Shown piece after piece: positions 16,994 through 24,041 of a DNA stretch of 64,000 nucleotides. The first letter of the stretch is position 1, and the number at the start of each line of letters is the position of its first letter. The DNA lies in contig CADCVF010000039.1 of the NCBI GenBank assembly GCA_902806095.1, positions 1 through 64,000 of the forward strand. The letters are read 5' to 3'. Origin of the DNA: an uncultured Rubrobacteraceae bacterium. Lineage in GTDB: Bacteria; Actinomycetota; Rubrobacteria; Rubrobacterales; Rubrobacteraceae. The notes beneath the pieces were generated by a model, which saw only the letters and a program-made list of their open reading frames with translations, made no database searches and had not been told where the DNA came from. Both the position numbers and the translations under genes were made by a program.

Positions 16994-17746
16994 TCAGCGG
17001 GCGGGATCTGTGATCTTGTCGAGCCACTCCGAGAGCAAGGCGCGCTCACCGGGCGTGAGCTCGGTCGTCTCGGGTAGGACGGCCTTGAGCGCGACGGCGC
17101 GGTTGGCGACTCGGTCATTGCCATCACCCTCGTCATCCACCCCGACGGTCTCATCCGTGGTCACGGCCGCGAGTATCGCCTCACGGGTCGCCTCAGACAA
17201 CGCGGGATCGCGGTCCTCTGGCTCAGTGCCGATAAGTGCCAGGGTGACGCCCGACCCGGCGGCGTGGATCATAAGCGCCGTACGCTCCACCCCGACGCGC
17301 AAACGACCAGCCTCGGCGACGCGCCGCACCAGCCCGTGCAGGATCTCGGAGGCTTCCCGGGCCGCGGCGGGCTCGGTTCCGGGCCTGCGGTCCCCGTACA
17401 TCAGCTTGTAGATAGCGGGATTGGCGAGACCGAACTCGACATGGAGGTCCCATCCCCGGCGCAGGTCCTCGACCGGATCCTCCGCCCGCTCCCGCGTCGT
17501 CTTGCCCCGCAGATACGTCGAGAACCCGTGGCTGGCTACCTCGTCGAGCAGCCCGCGCATGTCGCCGAACTGGCGGTAGATCGTCGGCGCCTGCACCCCC
17601 GCGGCTTCGGCAACCGTCCGCGTCGATACCGCCTCCCGCCCCCCCTCGGCCAGAAGCCCCGCGGCAGCCCGTACGATTCTGCCCCTCGTGACCGCCCTCT
17701 TGCTCGCCGTTGTCTCACTCATCTCTATAGACCTCATCTCGTTCAT
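16994..17746 (-). CDS. TetR-family transcriptional regulator
   Basis: 250 residues. The N-terminal HTH is clear: RGRIVRAAAGLLAEGGREAV, then STRTVAEAAGVQAPTIYRQF (recognition helix) and GDMRGLLDEVASHGF. The C-terminal part has the KLMYGDRRPG/ILHGLVRRVAEAGRL pattern of the TetR_C/WHG ligand domain. It is divergent from an SDR gene, with a GATAACA-N6-TGTTATC operator between them, so it likely represses itself and the SDR. The ATG at 17746 lies only nine bases from that operator; the ATG at 17722 is an alternative start with a better ribosome site. Confidence 0.9.
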   Translation of the reverse strand: MNEMRSIEMSETTASKRAVTRGRIVRAAAGLLAEGGREAVSTRTVAEAAGVQAPTIYRQFGDMRGLLDEVASHGFSTYLRGKTTRERAEDPVEDLRRGWDLHVEFGLANPAIYKLMYGDRRPGTEPAAAREASEILHGLVRRVAEAGRLRVGVERTALMIHAAGSGVTLALIGTEPEDRDPALSEATREAILAAVTTDETVGVDDEGDGNDRVANRAVALKAVLPETTELTPGERALLSEWLDKITDPAR

Positions 17747-17755
17747 GACACATAC

Positions 17756-17775
17756 GATAACATAATTTTGTTATC
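17756..17775. promoter_or_regulatory. TetR operator palindrome between divergent TetR and SDR genes
   Basis: GATAACA and TGTTATC form a perfect 7-6-7 inverted repeat around TAATTT. A further TTGTTATCGTCG half-site occurs at 17806-17817, and GCGTTATCA at 17783-17791. The AT-rich core stands out in GC-rich DNA. Position and symmetry suit binding by the adjacent TetR protein. Confidence 0.75.
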
Positions 17776-17860
17776 AGGTCTTGCGTTATCAATGATGCGA
17801 TGATATTGTTATCGTCGTTAGCTAGTCCGGCCTCGGAAGGCCGGCAGATAGGAGGCAAGG

Positions 17861-18652
17861 ATGGATCCGCAAGACACGCGCACGCAGGATGGGGTAGCGG
17901 AGGGCCGGGTGGCGATCGTCACCGGCGGCAGCCGCGGGCTCGGCAGGAACATGGTGCAGAGCATCGCCGGGCGCGGCACCGACGTAATCTTCACCTACCG
18001 GAGCAACGAGGCCGAAGCCGATGCATTGGCGTCCGAGCTAGAAGGGATGGGTCGCCGCGCCGCCGCCCTGCAGCTGGATGTGGGCGATGCCGGCACGTTC
18101 GACGCTTTCGTTGAGAGAGTACGCGGCGTGCTGCTGAACTGGGGCACCGACCGGTTTCGCTTCCTGGTCAACAACGCGGGCATCGGCGTCCACGCCAGCG
18201 TTGCTGAAACCACCGAGGCGCAGTTCGATCAGCTCATGAATATCCACGTCAAGGGGCCCTTCTTCCTGACCCAGAAGCTGCTGCCGCTGATGGCCGATGG
18301 CGGGCGCATCGTTAACGTTTCCACCGGCCTGGCGCGCTTTGCCCAGCCGGGATTCGCGGCGTACGCTTCGGCCAAGGGCGCGGTGGAAGTGATGACCAGG
18401 TACATGGCGCTGGAGCTCGGGCCGCGTCAGATCGCCGTGAACGCGATCGCGCCGGGGGCGATCGAGACCGACTTCGGGGGCGGCGTGGTACGCGACAACC
18501 CGGGCATGAACGAGATGGTCGCCTCCCACACGGCGCTGGGTCGCGCCGGGCTGCCCGAAGACATTGGCGGGGTGGTGGCATCGCTGTTCTCGCCCGAGAT
18601 GGGCTGGGTGAACGCGCAACGCATCGAGGCGTCGGGCGGGCAGAACCTGTAG
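17861..18652 (+). CDS. Short-chain dehydrogenase/reductase (3-oxoacyl-ACP reductase-like)
   Basis: 263 residues with a GGAGG site before the ATG. Classical SDR signatures: AIVTGGSRGLGRN (cofactor), FLVNNAGIGVHAS, NVSTGLARF with the catalytic Ser, YASAKGAVEVMTRYMALELG with YxxxK, and VNAIAPGAIETDF. The arginine and glycine pattern suggests NADP(H). It is controlled by the divergent TetR. The substrate is unknown; such TetR-SDR pairs usually handle ketones, aldehydes or quinones. Confidence 0.92.
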   Translation: MDPQDTRTQDGVAEGRVAIVTGGSRGLGRNMVQSIAGRGTDVIFTYRSNEAEADALASELEGMGRRAAALQLDVGDAGTFDAFVERVRGVLLNWGTDRFRFLVNNAGIGVHASVAETTEAQFDQLMNIHVKGPFFLTQKLLPLMADGGRIVNVSTGLARFAQPGFAAYASAKGAVEVMTRYMALELGPRQIAVNAIAPGAIETDFGGGVVRDNPGMNEMVASHTALGRAGLPEDIGGVVASLFSPEMGWVNAQRIEASGGQNL

Positions 18653-18686
18653 GGAGCGTACTATTCGCCCAACTGCCGCTAATAAC

Positions 18687-19286
18687 TCATCCCATCGACG
18701 TCCCTGTGACCCGCGCGACCGCCTCGCGCACACTCTCGCGTCGGCGGTCGCGCGTGGCGTCCTCGCCGGCGGCGTCGCGTAGGGCATCCGAGGCTAACGA
18801 CCAGCTCTGAACCACGCCGAGGAGGAACGCGAACAAGTGAGCAGCGGGGATCTTCGCGTCGAGGCGCCCGGCGCGCTGCGCCTCGGCGATCCGGGCGACC
18901 TTGTCGCGGTAGTTGGCCTGTTCGACCTCGGACGTATCCCTACGCTCGAGGTGGCGCCACCAAAACAGCCGAAACACTTCGGGGCGTTCCTCAAGGTAGT
19001 CGAACAGCTCGACGGCGTAGCCCGGCAGGTCGTCGGGAAGGGGCACTGCGTGTGCGTCGATCATCTTCTCCAAGCTGCGCTGCACCACCACGTCGAACAG
19101 CTGCTCCTTGTTCCCGAAGTAGATGTAGATCAGGCGCTTGTTCGACTTCGCCCGCTCGGCGATGCGATCGACGCGCGCGCCCGCGAGCCCGTGCAGCTGG
19201 AACTCCTCAAACGCCGCCGCGAGCAGCCGCTCCTGCGTGGCCCGAGACTGGCGCTGCTTGCTGGTGAGAGGGGTCAATTCCGTCAT
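18687..19286 (-). CDS. TetR-family transcriptional regulator
   Basis: 199 residues. The HTH reads TQERLLAAAFEEFQLHGLAG, then ARVDRIAERAKSNKRLIYIY and FGNKEQLFDVVVQRSLEKM. The C-terminal domain (about 80-190) contains FDYLEERPEVFRLFWWRHLE, as in TetR_C_17-like regulators. It is transcribed away from a degenerate SDR gene; the shared promoter region has a perfect 16-bp inverted repeat pair, very probably its operator. The original target seems to have decayed, leaving an orphan repressor. Confidence 0.9.
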   Translation of the reverse strand: MTELTPLTSKQRQSRATQERLLAAAFEEFQLHGLAGARVDRIAERAKSNKRLIYIYFGNKEQLFDVVVQRSLEKMIDAHAVPLPDDLPGYAVELFDYLEERPEVFRLFWWRHLERRDTSEVEQANYRDKVARIAEAQRAGRLDAKIPAAHLFAFLLGVVQSWSLASDALRDAAGEDATRDRRRESVREAVARVTGTSMG

Positions 19287-19293
19287 TCCTCAA

Positions 19294-19349
19294 TTGTACC
19301 TAACTAGATGGGGAACGTTGTGGTATAGTAACTATCTAGTTAGGTACAA
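19294..19349. promoter_or_regulatory. Paired inverted operators flanking a promoter
   Basis: TTGTACCTAACTAGAT (19294-19309) and ATCTAGTTAGGTACAA (19334-19349) are exact reverse complements, 24 bp apart. A TATAGT -10 element (19325-19330) lies between them. Each copy also contains a CTAACTAG near-palindrome, so each may bind one TetR dimer and together shut the divergent promoters. Confidence 0.8.
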
Positions 19350-19389
19350 CCGAGCTGGTTGTGAGAAATCCACGTATGAAGGAGCACTC

Positions 19390-20011
19390 ATGACGTCCAC
19401 CTGGTTCATCACCGGCACCTCCAGCGGCTTCGGCCGCGAACTGACCGAGCGGCTGCTCGAGCGCGGCGACCGCGTCGCGGCGACCCTCCGCGGGCCCGAG
19501 CGCCTAAATGATCTCGCAACCCAGTACAGCGACCGGCTGTGGGTCCGTGAGCTCGACGTCAGGAAAACCGAGCAGATGCGCGAGGTCGTTGACGCCGCCT
19601 TCGCGGAGCTCGGCCGGATCGACGTCGTCGTCTCCAACGCCGGGTTCGGAGTCTTCGGCACCGCCGAGGAACACAGCGACGAGCAGATCGACGGGATCGT
19701 CGCCACCAACCTGGTCGGCTCGATCCAGCTCGTCCGAGCGGTCACCCCGCACCTGCGAGAGCAGGGCGGCGGGCGCTCTCGCGGGGGGCTGGCCGAGGGT
19801 GGTGGAGACCGGTGTCTTCGCCGAACCCTGCTCGACGGAGACCCGTTTCAGCAGGCTCGACTACCGCGAGGTCGCCGAAGTCGCCGCGATCGCGCTGACG
19901 GAGGACCGGCTGCTCTACGGGACGTACCAGCTCTGCGCCGAGGGCCACCTCGACCGCAACGACGTGGCTCACCTGATGGGCGAGGTGCGTTCGCGACGCG
20001 TCCTGGCCTGA
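19390..20011 (+). pseudogene. Fused remnants: SDR N-terminal half joined to an NmrA-like C-terminal part
   Basis: From the ATG at 19390 one frame encodes a good SDR start: TWFITGTSSGFGRELTERLL, DVVVSNAGFGVFG, then VRAVTPHLREQGGG at about 19770. Catalytic Ser and YxxxK are missing. Continuing in another frame is VVETGVFAEP followed by YREVAEVAAIALTEDRLLYG and CAEGHLDRNDVAHLMGE, which matches the C-terminal end of NmrA-type NAD(P)-binding proteins and ends at a TGA at 20009-20011. The simplest reading is a deletion that fused two formerly separate genes out of frame. Confidence 0.75.
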
Positions 20012-20117
20012 GGCTTCGACAACGACTCGTTCGCGCCGTGCGCGCGACGTGGCGTGACCCCACGGTCACGACCCGCAGTCCTCATAGATCGGAAGACAGG
20101 AAACGCAGGAGAGGAGA

Positions 20118-20849
20118 CTGGAAACGCATAGAGATCGGGTCGTCGTAATCACCGGCGCCGCAGGCGGCATCGGTTCGGTACTCCTCGACCGTTTTGTGGA
20201 CAACGGCGACACCGTCGCGACTGACGTCAGCAGCGACGCGCTCGACCAGCTGCGTGGCAGGGCCGGCGCCGAGCTCATCACCGCCGCGGCCGACGGATCA
20301 GGACTGCTACAGGCTCGCCGACGTCGCGCGTGACAGGGTAGGACGCGTCGACGTGCTGGTCAATTGCGCCGGTTACTTCCCGATGCGGCCCTTCGAGGAG
20401 ATGACGCCCGACGAGTGGCGGCGTGTTATCGACATCAACCTTACCGGCGCGTTCCTGACGACCCGCGCCATACTTCCCCTAATGAAGGGGCGCGGGTTGG
20501 CGCCCATCATCAACCTTGGGTGGGGCTCCGTCTTCGAGGGGCTATCGGGCCAAGCGCATTACGTGGCCGCGAAGGCCCGACTCCTCGGGCCCTCACGTCG
20601 CCTCGCCCGCGGATTCGGCGGCTACGGGATCACCGTTGACGTCGTAACCCCCGGCCTCACCGTGACGTCACCAGTACGGCAGAACTTCTCTCACCTGAGG
20701 TCCTCGAAGCGCAGCACAGGGAACGTGCGCTGGGGCGCGACGAGCAACCGGAAGACCTCGTCGGGGCGGTGTTCTTCCTCGTCTCGCCGGATTCGGACTT
20801 TATCATCGGGCAGGTCATCAACGTGGACGGCGGAAAGCACGTGCACTAA
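20118..20849 (+). pseudogene. Frameshifted short-chain dehydrogenase gene
   Basis: Three frames are needed to read one SDR. Part one from a CTG at 20118: RVVVITGAAGGIGSVLLDRF. Part two after a shift near 20295: DVARDRVGRVDVLVNCAGYF, INLTGAFLTTRAILPLMKG, HYVAAKARLLG and GITVDVVTPGLTVTS. Part three after a shift near 20675: ELLSPEVLEAQHRERALGRD, then DLVGAVFFLVSPDSDFIIG and VINVDGGKHVH, ending at a TAA. The usual SYxxxKxA tyrosine is preserved (HYVAAKA). Two frameshifts and a non-ATG start make it non-functional unless sequencing errors are involved. Confidence 0.8.
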
Positions 20850-20967
20850 TGCGACGGGCGGCCCGATCGAGCAGGAGGCAACTCCAACACCACGGCTCTA
20901 TGACCGGGTACGTTCTCCCCCGGCGGGGCCGGGAGCGGCCTCGGCGCCGCCCGTGTAGAGTGGCCGC

Positions 20968-21726
20968 ATGAGAGCAATAGGAGCCGGCTTCGGCCGCACG
21001 GGGACGACGTCACTGAAGGCGGCGTTGGAGGTGTTGGGCTTCGGCCCGAGCTACAGCCTGAGCGAGGTCTTCGCTAACCCTGAGCACATCGGGTTCTGGG
21101 AGGCCGCCGGCGGCCGCGGCGGGGAGAAGGTGGACTGGGAAGGGTTCCTCGCGGGCTACGGGGTGGCAGTCGATTGGCCGGCCTGCTCGTTCTACGAGGA
21201 GATCATGGAAGCGTTCCCCGAGGCGCCCGTGATTCTGACCGTCCGCGATCCGGCACCGTGGTACGAGAGCACGCGCTCGACCATCTACGGGCTACGGAGG
21301 TTGACCACCGGGCCACTCCCAGTGAGGGCGGCCTTCGCGTTGGCCGGGCCGTTCGTCCCGGGCGTCGCGGGCGCCGTCCGGCTGGCGGACCGCCTCGTGT
21401 GGGAGGACACCTTCGACGGCCGTTTCAAGGATCGGGCCTACGCGATGGAGGTCTTCGAGCGCCACAACGAGGCGGTCCGCCGGCGGGTCCCGCCGGAGAG
21501 GCTGCTGGTCTTCGACGTGCGAGAGGGCTGGGCGCCGCTATGCGACTTCTTCGGTGTCGAGGTTCCCGACGCACCCTTCCCCCGCCTCAACGAGGCGCGG
21601 GAGATGCGGCGCAGACTCCTCGGCCTCGTCGCGCTCTCGGCCGCCGCGCCGGCGCTCGCGGTGCTTACGGGAGTCGCCGCGACGGTGTTCCTCGCCCGAC
21701 GCGTCGCAAGGTCACGGTACCGTTGA
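20968..21726 (+). CDS. Sulfotransferase-family protein with C-terminal membrane anchor
   Basis: 252 residues. The N-terminal GAGFGRTGTTSLKAALEVLG is the PAPS 5'-phosphosulfate loop of the sulfotransferase_4 family, followed by VILTVRDPAPWYEST, the 3'-phosphate (PSB) region with Arg and Ser. GWAPLCDFFGVEVPDAPFPR is the conserved C-terminal block of this family. A final hydrophobic helix (LVALSAAAPALAVLTGVAAT) followed by RRVARSRYR suggests tail anchoring. The acceptor is unknown. It lies inside the 59-bp-repeat-bounded region and appears intact. Confidence 0.85.
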   Translation: MRAIGAGFGRTGTTSLKAALEVLGFGPSYSLSEVFANPEHIGFWEAAGGRGGEKVDWEGFLAGYGVAVDWPACSFYEEIMEAFPEAPVILTVRDPAPWYESTRSTIYGLRRLTTGPLPVRAAFALAGPFVPGVAGAVRLADRLVWEDTFDGRFKDRAYAMEVFERHNEAVRRRVPPERLLVFDVREGWAPLCDFFGVEVPDAPFPRLNEAREMRRRLLGLVALSAAAPALAVLTGVAATVFLARRVARSRYR

Positions 21727-22073
21727 TGCCGCCCGAGGATCCGTGATCGGGGAAGCTGAGCGCACCGTCCTCCTCGGGCGCCCTGAGCGCCAGCTCCTCC
21801 ACCCGCGCTCAATGGTCGAGACGGGTCTGGACTGCGTCCCCGATGCGGGCGCTTCCTCGCGCACTGATCTGGAGGGTGACTTACTCGCAATCCGTCGAGC
21901 CTTGGCCGATCCCGTTTCCGCGCTCGGCTAGCTCGCACTGCTCGGCACTTCTCATCTTGTCTTCGGAGATTCCCCTACACCCGAAGTTCGTAGAAGCCCG
22001 TCAAAACGAAGTCCAGGAGCACGCCACGGGCGAATTTCAGCCGCTGTGGAGTTGCACTCTCCGGTCGCCACCC

Positions 22074-22132
22074 TCGGTCAGCAAGGCACGGAAGCGGAGC
22101 CTGCGCGACTGGGTGTTTTGAGACTCACGTGT
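22074..22132. repeat. 59-bp direct repeat, copy B
   Basis: Identical to 16829-16887 and in the same orientation. In both copies the forward frame ends with the peptide SVSKARKRSLRDWVF and a stop, so the repeat may preserve the end of a former coding region or mobile element. Confidence 0.85.
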
Positions 22133-22190
22133 CGGGTGGGGTCCACTCCAGGGCGGAGGGCGTGTTTACGCGACCCCGAGGGCGGGGATT

Positions 22191-22220
22191 CTAGTAGTAC
22201 TAGTTCCCATAAGATATACG
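22191..22220 (+). promoter_or_regulatory. Palindrome and -10-like element before the baeRF-like gene
   Basis: CTAGTAGTACTAG (22191-22203) is a perfect 13-bp palindrome, flanked by GGGATT and TTCCC. A GATATACG -10-like sequence follows at 22213-22220. The ribosome site AGAGGTG lies before the ATG at 22238. The palindrome may be an operator; its binding protein is unknown. Confidence 0.45.
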
Positions 22221-22237
22221 TAAGAGGTGTTTCGTAA

Positions 22238-23350
22238 ATGGCCCAGGCTCAGGATCTCAGGCAGACGATAACCTCCGTGGCAGGACGGCCGGGACCGATT
22301 CTCTCGGTTTATCTGAGCGTCAACGCCGACATCCCGGAGAACCAGCGAAGGTCCTACCTGGTCCGCCTGCGTGACGCCATGAACGATGAGGGTGTCCCTG
22401 AGGGCCTGCAGCAGGGGGTCACGGAGTATTTCGAGGACGAGACGCACCCCGGTGCCAGGACACTAGCCATCTTCGCTGACGAGGATGACTTCTTCGAGGT
22501 CTACCGGTTGCAGGTCGACGTTCCCGAGTCGTTCCGCTGGGGAGATCCTTACGTCGCCCCGCTGACACTCGTACTGGACGAGTACGAGCCGTACGGGGCG
22601 GCGGTACTGGACGCCGAGACGTTCAGGTACTTTGTGGTCTCGCCCCTGAGTAGCGCCCATGGAGAAGAAGAGATAAAGGCCAACGGTTTTTCGGAGGTCG
22701 ACGTCCATCCAAGCGAGCCTTACCCCAGAGGCGGAACGGATGACGACGCTACCAGCCGCCGAAGGGAGGCCCACATCCACAGCTTCTACAAGGAACTGGG
22801 GGAACTCACCAGGGATGTCACCTTCCGTGAGGGGGTGCGGCGTCTGATCCTCGCCGGCCCCAGAGAGAGGACTGCCGAGTTCCGTAGCATCCTGCCCAAC
22901 GAGCTAAAGGACCGGATAGTCGCTGAAGAACACCTAGCCCTCGGGGCACCCGAGGGCGAGCTCCTGGACCGGCTCGAGGCCGTCAGGGAGCGTGCGGAAC
23001 ACGAGCGCGAGAAGGAGATCCTGGACGAGATAAGGGAGAGCGGCGTCCGCGGCCTCGACGAGACCGTCGCGGCCCTTCAAGAAGAGAATCGTGTCTATCA
23101 CCTCGCCATCCTCTGGGAGCTGGAAGCGGAGACTCGCTGGTGCGATAACGACCAGCTCGCCATACGAGAAATCACCAGTGAAGAGTGCCCATTCTGTGGC
23201 CAAAAGACCCGCGTGCGACCACTCACGGACGTCCTCGTTGACCTCGCGACCGCCCGTGGGGCGCGCCTCGACTTCGTGCGCGGCGAAGACGAGAATACGG
23301 ATACCCTGCGCGACGAGTTCGGGGGCATAGCAGGCCTGACCCGCTTCTGA
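22238..23350 (+). CDS. eRF1-like (baeRF-family) protein, probable ribosome-associated factor
   Basis: 370 residues. The N-terminus (RPGPILSVYLSVNADIPENQ) and the two following alpha/beta blocks (VAPLTLVLDEYEPYGAAVLD, RLILAGPRERTAEFRSIL) match the domain architecture of bacterial-archaeal eRF1-like (baeRF) proteins. The last domain contains a CPFCG zinc half-site, with another Cys/His pair not obvious. A long charged helix at about 225-290 precedes it. There is no GGQ motif, so it is not expected to be a classical release factor. Family members are proposed to act on stalled or stress-modified ribosomes; that role is inference here. Confidence 0.65.
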   Translation: MAQAQDLRQTITSVAGRPGPILSVYLSVNADIPENQRRSYLVRLRDAMNDEGVPEGLQQGVTEYFEDETHPGARTLAIFADEDDFFEVYRLQVDVPESFRWGDPYVAPLTLVLDEYEPYGAAVLDAETFRYFVVSPLSSAHGEEEIKANGFSEVDVHPSEPYPRGGTDDDATSRRREAHIHSFYKELGELTRDVTFREGVRRLILAGPRERTAEFRSILPNELKDRIVAEEHLALGAPEGELLDRLEAVRERAEHEREKEILDEIRESGVRGLDETVAALQEENRVYHLAILWELEAETRWCDNDQLAIREITSEECPFCGQKTRVRPLTDVLVDLATARGARLDFVRGEDENTDTLRDEFGGIAGLTRF

Positions 23351-23355
23351 GGTAG

Positions 23356-23528
23356 CTAGTCAGCACGTCGCCAGGCTTCGCCAGGAGACTTGTCAGCTAA
23401 TCAGCACGCGCCCTGTCGGGCGCTTGTCAGCTTTCGTCCATGAAAGTCCTGGCTGACTTGCTGACAAGGCGGCGAAGCCGCCGTGCTGAAGTGCTGACTA
23501 GCGGAGGCCGAAGGCCGTAGCGTGCTGA
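23356..23528. repeat. Largest GTCAGC/GCTGAC mosaic with nested hairpins
   Basis: The left side has AGTCAGCACGTCGCCAGGCT and TTGTCAGCTAATCAGCACGC, with stems TCGCCAGG-CTTCG-CCAGG-like and GCGCCCTGTCGGGCGC. The right side has the inverse words CTGACTTGCTGACAAGG, a GGCGGCGAAGCCGCC stem, GTGCTGAAGTGCTGACTAG, and a GGAGGCCGAAGGCC stem, ending GTGCTGACTAGCTGA. The array fills the junction between two convergent genes and has overall inverted symmetry. Confidence 0.7.
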
Positions 23529-24035
23529 CTAGCTGACGCCTAGAGTCCTAAGGACCCTAGGCGTAAACAGCCAGCGCAGCTTGCCGGCTCCGGCCTCCGG
23601 GGCGTTGTCGAACTCGATGCACACGATGCCACCCTTCTTTATCTTCATATCTGCGCCTCCGGCGTCGCCGGTGAGCAGGTACACGGCCAGTTCGTGCAGG
23701 CCGGGTCTGTGCCCGGCCAGGGCTATGGACTGCTTCCCTGCGTAGGTCTCCAGCGCGATGACGACTTTTTCCGGCGGGACGTCGGGCTCCAGGGCGGGGA
23801 GCTCCTCCGGTCCCGGCCAGCCCGTCTGTTCGGCCAGGATCTCCGCTGTCCGCCACGCCCGTTCGTAGGGACTGCTCAGGAGGACCTCTACCTCGGGGAC
23901 GACATGGGCCAGCCCGCGGGCCGCACCCATGAACTCCTCCTCACCCTCGGGCGTGAGCGGACGCCTGCTGTCATCAGGCCAGCGTTCCTGGTCACGCTTG
24001 TGGGCGACAGCGTGGCGAATGAGATAGAGGTACAA
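23529..24035 (-). CDS. sixA: SixA-type phosphohistidine phosphatase
   Basis: 168 residues of the histidine phosphatase superfamily: LYLIRHAVAHKRD (catalytic RH), a second Arg in LLSSPYERAWRTAEIL, and the late His in IALAGHRPGLHELA. Size and the PLTPEGEEEFMGAARGL block fit SixA. It removes phosphate from phosphohistidine proteins or small phosphates. It begins six bases after the CYTH-CHAD gene, so it is the last member of the polyphosphate operon. Confidence 0.9.
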   Translation of the reverse strand: MYLYLIRHAVAHKRDQERWPDDSRRPLTPEGEEEFMGAARGLAHVVPEVEVLLSSPYERAWRTAEILAEQTGWPGPEELPALEPDVPPEKVVIALETYAGKQSIALAGHRPGLHELAVYLLTGDAGGADMKIKKGGIVCIEFDNAPEAGAGKLRWLFTPRVLRTLGVS

Positions 24036-24041
24036 GCTGGC

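Larger units (their letters stand above)
21727..22237. other. 511-bp gap: repeat copy B and the baeRF promoter region, no gene recognised
   Basis: Open frames here have no identifiable domain. The 59-bp direct repeat occupies 22074-22132, with its weaker upstream similarity from about 21985. A palindrome and -10-like element for the next gene lie at 22191-22220. Confidence 0.5.

Noticed and set aside
16829-22132. Integrative element with integrase
   Set aside because: The direct repeats look like att sites, but no integrase, excisionase or tRNA gene is visible within or beside the segment, so I did not call it an integrated element.
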